Below are positions 14,945 through 18,120 of a stretch of 18,120 nt of DNA, piece by piece. This DNA comes from Flavobacterium sp. UBA6195 (GTDB lineage: Bacteria > Bacteroidota > Bacteroidia > Flavobacteriales > Flavobacteriaceae). The stretch spans positions 1-18,120 of the forward strand of contig NZ_DITB01000092.1 of NCBI RefSeq assembly GCF_002422095.1. The letters are read 5' to 3'. The notes below the pieces were generated by a model. The model did no database searches and was not told where the DNA came from. It worked only from the letters and a program-made list of their open reading frames with translations. How positions within the stretch are numbered: the stretch's first letter is position 1; each line of letters opens with the position of its first letter. The position numbers and the translations under genes are program-made.

Positions 14945-17142
14945 TGAAAAAACTCTTCTTGTTTGTAAGCCTACTAATTTTTACCCAAATCAGCTTAGGA
15001 CAAGAAACCCCGCGACCAAAAGTTGGACTTGTGCTTAGTGGTGGTGGTGCAAAAGGATTGGCACATATTGGCGTGCTAAAAGTAATCGATTCGTTAGGAA
15101 TAAAAATCGATTATGTAGCAGGAACTAGTATGGGTGCCATTGTGGGTGGATTGTATGCATCGGGGTACAACGCCGAACAATTGGATTCTATTTTTTCAAA
15201 TGTAGATATTGATGCCTTACTTCAAGATTATACACCAAGAGAAGCTAAATCTTTTTACGAAAAGCGAAATGACGAGATCTATGCTTTAACGCTTCCATTT
15301 AACAAGTTTAAATTGGGATTGCCGAAAGGACTTTCTAAAGGATTGTACAATTTCAATTTGTTGTCTTCTTTAACACAACATGTAAGTCATGTTCGTGATT
15401 TTAAACAGTTACCCGTTCCGTTTTTATGCATTGCAACAGATGCAGAAACGGGTGAGAAGGTAGTTTTAGATTCAGGAATCTTAGCACAAAGTATGATTGC
15501 TAGTGGTGCGTTGCCTACATTATATAGTCCATTTGAAATTAATGGAAGACTTTTAATTGATGGCGGTGTTGTGGATAATTATCCTATTGAAGAATTAAAA
15601 GCTAGAGAAGTTGATTTTGTAATTGGTGTCGATGTTCAGGATGGTTTAAGAACAAGAAATGAGTTAAAAGATGTGACTTCTGTATTGGCTCAAATCAATA
15701 ATTTTTCAATGATCCAAAAAATGGAAGGAAAGCAAAAAGCTACCGATATTTACATCAAACCCGATATTAAAGGTTTCACAGTTGTAGCTTTTGAAAGGGG
15801 TAAGGAAATCATAAAAAAAGGCAAGGAAAAGGCATTGAAATTTATTAAAGAATTAACTCCATTTAGTGGTTTGAATTCAAGAAATTCATCAAAAATCACC
15901 AAACAAGATTCTATTTTAATTACGGATATTGAAATTAACCAGCTCGAAAATTTCACACGATCTTATATCATTGGTAAATTAAAATTTAAAAAAAATAGTA
16001 AAATCGCCGTAAATCAATTGCAGCGAGGCATTTTAAACTTAAATGCCACACAAAACTTTAGCGCTATATCCTATGCGTTTGAAAAACATGAAGGGGGTGA
16101 TAAATTATTGATCAACTTAAAAGAAAATGAAGTACATACGTTTTTAAAATTTGGTTTGCATTACGATGATTTGTTCAAAAGTGGGATTTTGTTGAATTAC
16201 ACTAAAAAACGTCTCATAGCAAAAAACGATGTGGCTTCTTTTGATTTGGTTCTAGGGGATAATATTCGATACAATTTCGATTATTATATTGATAACGGAT
16301 TTTATTGGAGTTTTGGTTTTAATTCTAGATTAACAACTTTCAACAGAAATATTACAAGCAATATTGTAGATAATCCAATTTTTAATACAACAGCTAATGC
16401 TATTAATGTTGATTTTTTTGACTTAAGTAATCAAGCTTATATGCAAACGATTTTCGCACAAAAATTTTCATTAGGAGCAGGTGTAGAATATAAATTTCTA
16501 CGATTAGAATCCGAAACATCTGAAAATACATCACCAGTTATTGAGGACAGTAATTACCTTTCGCTTTTTGGATTTATGAAATATGATTCATTTGACAAAA
16601 AATATTTTCCAAAATCAGGATGGAATTTTAATTCCGAACTGAAATATTACGCTTATTCGACAGATTATAGTAATAATTTTGAGCGATTTTCAATTGCAAA
16701 GGCAGATTTTAGTTTTGCCCAACCCTTTTTTAAAAACACTACATTTATACTTCAATCAGAAGGAGGTTTTGCTTTTGGAGAAAGAAGTGTTTCTTATTTT
16801 GACTTTGTTTTAGGAGGTTATGGTTTTCAACAGGTGAATAATATCAGACCTTTTTATGGATATGATTATTTAAGTTTAGGTGGCGATAGTTATTTGAAAC
16901 TGAATTTAAAATTAGATTATGAAATCTTTAAAAAACACCATCTTAATTTTAGTGCTAATTTTGCTAATATTGGAGATAATATTTTCGATAATGTAGATAC
17001 TTGGCTAATCGAACCTAAGTATTCTGGATATTCCATAGGTTATGGCATGGAAACCGTGATAGGTCCTGTTGAAATAAAGCACTCTTGGTCGCCCGAAACA
17101 AAAGATCACCACACCTGGTTTTCAGTAGGATTTTGGTTTTAA
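14944..17142 (+). CDS. Patatin-like phospholipase with C-terminal Omp85-type outer-membrane barrel
   Basis: The 732-residue protein starts with a signal peptide (about 1-19, ending ISLGQ). The patatin lipase domain (about 25-300) has the oxyanion loop GLVLSGGGAKG (28-38), nucleophile S62 in GTSMG, and D206 in DGG, which make the Ser-Asp dyad. A POTRA-like segment follows at about 325-395. The remainder (400-732) is rich in alternating aromatic/polar strands and ends in phenylalanine (WFSVGFWF), as expected for a beta-barrel inserted by BAM. The layout matches PlpD-type (type Vd) proteins. In Bacteroidota these patatin-barrel fusions are common and their substrates are poorly known. The gene is coupled to uvrC by a 1-nt overlap although their functions appear unrelated. 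Confidence 0.92.
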   Translation: MKKLFLFVSLLIFTQISLGQETPRPKVGLVLSGGGAKGLAHIGVLKVIDSLGIKIDYVAGTSMGAIVGGLYASGYNAEQLDSIFSNVDIDALLQDYTPREAKSFYEKRNDEIYALTLPFNKFKLGLPKGLSKGLYNFNLLSSLTQHVSHVRDFKQLPVPFLCIATDAETGEKVVLDSGILAQSMIASGALPTLYSPFEINGRLLIDGGVVDNYPIEELKAREVDFVIGVDVQDGLRTRNELKDVTSVLAQINNFSMIQKMEGKQKATDIYIKPDIKGFTVVAFERGKEIIKKGKEKALKFIKELTPFSGLNSRNSSKITKQDSILITDIEINQLENFTRSYIIGKLKFKKNSKIAVNQLQRGILNLNATQNFSAISYAFEKHEGGDKLLINLKENEVHTFLKFGLHYDDLFKSGILLNYTKKRLIAKNDVASFDLVLGDNIRYNFDYYIDNGFYWSFGFNSRLTTFNRNITSNIVDNPIFNTTANAINVDFFDLSNQAYMQTIFAQKFSLGAGVEYKFLRLESETSENTSPVIEDSNYLSLFGFMKYDSFDKKYFPKSGWNFNSELKYYAYSTDYSNNFERFSIAKADFSFAQPFFKNTTFILQSEGGFAFGERSVSYFDFVLGGYGFQQVNNIRPFYGYDYLSLGGDSYLKLNLKLDYEIFKKHHLNFSANFANIGDNIFDNVDTWLIEPKYSGYSIGYGMETVIGPVEIKHSWSPETKDHHTWFSVGFWF

Positions 17143-17161
17143 AAAAAAATTACGATATTTG
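17132..17161 (+). promoter_or_regulatory. hmgA: Putative promoter for hmgA
   Basis: TTTG (17132-17135) is separated by 18 bp from GATATTTG (17154-17161), one mismatch from TAnnTTTG. Spacing is within the usual flavobacterial range. The -33 element lies inside the last codons of the patatin gene. The predicted start is near 17166-17168, about 150 nt before the hmgA ATG. Confidence 0.45.
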
Positions 17162-17166
17162 TAAGG

Positions 17167-17315
17167 ATGAAAAAATGGTCCGGTTTATTAGCGCATCTTA
17201 AGTTCCTCATCAAGAGAAATCCTGAGTGAGAGGTATTTCTTACCAATACGTTTCTATCTTCTAACAAAATTGGTTCTTAGACATATATTTAATTTTCTTA
17301 TAAAAATTAATCACA
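17167..17315 (+). other. hmgA 5' leader with hairpins and a possible 20-codon leader ORF
   Basis: The 149 nt before hmgA contain a hairpin at 17214-17241: GAGAAAT/ATTTCTT plus CCT/AGG, one bulged T and a 7-nt loop. A second 6-bp stem pairs ACCAAT (17242-17247) with ATTGGT (17269-17274). CTCA at 17206-17209 is complementary to TGAG (17227-17230) in the first loop. A 20-codon ORF starts with ATG at 17167, encodes MKKWSGLLAHLKFLIKRNPE and stops at 17229, inside hairpin 1. I recognise no known riboswitch class; it may be an ordinary leader. Confidence 0.35.
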
Positions 17316-18120
17316 ATGCCAATATATCATAAATTGGGAAATATCCCACATAAACGTCATATACAATTCCGTAAACCTAACGGGGATTTGTATTATGAGC
17401 AGCTATTTGGTACAGTAGGTTTTGACGGAATGTCAACAAATATGTATCACGAGCATCGTCCTACACAAGTAAAGGAAATTAGAAACCAATACAGTGTTGC
17501 GCCTAAAATTGCTAAGGCAAATAATATTCAATCGTATCGATTACGCGGTTTTGAAGTAGCGCCACAAGATGATTACTTAGAAAGTAGAAAAATCGTGCTT
17601 ACGAATTCCGATTGTCATATTGTTTTGGCAGCTCCAAGAAAATCTACAACTGATTATTTTTATAAAAACACGGATTCTGATGAAGTAATTTTCATTCACA
17701 AAGGAACAGGGAAATTAAGAACCATGTTAGGAAATTTAGATTTCAAATATGGGGATTATTTGGTTATTCCTAGAGGAATGATTTATAAAATGGATTTTGA
17801 TACCGAAGATAATCGTTTGTTTATCGTAGAATCACATTCGCCAGTTTACACACCAAAACAATACAGAAACTGGTTCGGACAATTGTTAGAACATTCACCA
17901 TTTTGTGAAAGAGATATCCGTCGTCCAGAAGAATTAGAAACGTATAACGAAAAAGGGGAATTCGTAATCAAAATCAAAAAGAAAGACGAAATTTTTGAAT
18001 TGGTTTATGCAACACATCCATTTGATGTAGTGGGTTACGATGGTTATAACTATCCGTATGCATTTTCAATTCACGATTTTGAACCAATTACAGGTAGAAT
18101 TCATTTACCACCGCCAATTC
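17316..18120 (+). CDS. hmgA: Homogentisate 1,2-dioxygenase, N-terminal part (3' truncated by window edge)
   Basis: From ATG 17316 the frame stays open to the window edge, giving 268 residues of a protein usually about 380-440 long. It begins MPIYHKLGNIPHKRHIQFRK and continues YYEQLFGTVGFDGMSTNMYHEHRPTQV, then DEVIFIHKGTGKLRTMLGNL (central cupin strands) and GDYLVIPRGMIYKM. These are characteristic of homogentisate 1,2-dioxygenase. The enzyme is a cytoplasmic iron(II) cupin that opens the ring of homogentisate to maleylacetoacetate in tyrosine/phenylalanine degradation. The iron-ligand residues lie mostly beyond the edge. The start is supported by the conserved MPIYHKLG N-terminus. It has its own promoter-like boxes and a long leader. 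Confidence 0.95.
   Translation, partial: MPIYHKLGNIPHKRHIQFRKPNGDLYYEQLFGTVGFDGMSTNMYHEHRPTQVKEIRNQYSVAPKIAKANNIQSYRLRGFEVAPQDDYLESRKIVLTNSDCHIVLAAPRKSTTDYFYKNTDSDEVIFIHKGTGKLRTMLGNLDFKYGDYLVIPRGMIYKMDFDTEDNRLFIVESHSPVYTPKQYRNWFGQLLEHSPFCERDIRRPEELETYNEKGEFVIKIKKKDEIFELVYATHPFDVVGYDGYNYPYAFSIHDFEPITGRIHLPPPI

Noticed and set aside
17167..17274. SAM or other known riboswitch in the hmgA leader
   Set aside because: A CTCATCAAGAG stretch recalls part of a SAM-I riboswitch, but the downstream conserved core (GGUGGAGGGA and the following helices) is absent.

Overview
The window is AT-rich chromosomal DNA from a member of the Bacteroidota, most likely a Flavobacterium or close relative. Four things support this: a type IX secretion (T9SS) protein with a C-terminal sorting domain at the left edge, promoter-like boxes of the form TAnnTTTG, gene content and order typical of flavobacteria (ileS, a DksA-like gene, lspA), and short degenerate intergenic repeats of the kind common in these genomes. 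No mobile element, CRISPR array, tRNA or rRNA was seen. Most of the window is housekeeping.

Left block (1-4986, + strand): the end of porZ, then a UDP-galactopyranose-mutase/protoporphyrinogen-oxidase-like flavoprotein, a multi-spanning GT-C-type glycosyltransferase, and recO. Spacing is 6 bp, then two 17-bp overlaps, so this looks like one transcription unit. PorZ in Porphyromonas binds A-LPS and works in the T9SS attachment complex, so two apparent glycan genes coupled to it are suggestive.

Centre (4987-10084, + strand): a heptamer repeat array that supplies a plausible promoter, then ileS (an IleRS2 with an altered GIHH signature instead of HIGH), a DksA/TraR-like regulator that has lost three of its four zinc ligands, a rho-independent terminator, lspA, and a small membrane protein. 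On the - strand, converging with these (10071-12896), lie an M14-family aspartoacylase/succinylglutamate-desuccinylase-like gene, a group II PLP decarboxylase, and 5-formyltetrahydrofolate cyclo-ligase. The last two overlap by 8 bp.

Right block (12897-18120): a divergent 242-bp intergenic region holding three different short-repeat families, then uvrC coupled to a patatin/outer-membrane-barrel fusion (+ strand). A promoter with a leader of about 150 nt follows, containing hairpins and a possible 20-codon ORF, ahead of hmgA (homogentisate 1,2-dioxygenase), which runs off the right edge.

I see no obviously new multi-gene system. The best leads are the porZ-linked glycan genes, the IleRS2 altered motif, the promoter-forming heptamer repeat that also occurs inside a coding region, and the structured hmgA leader.
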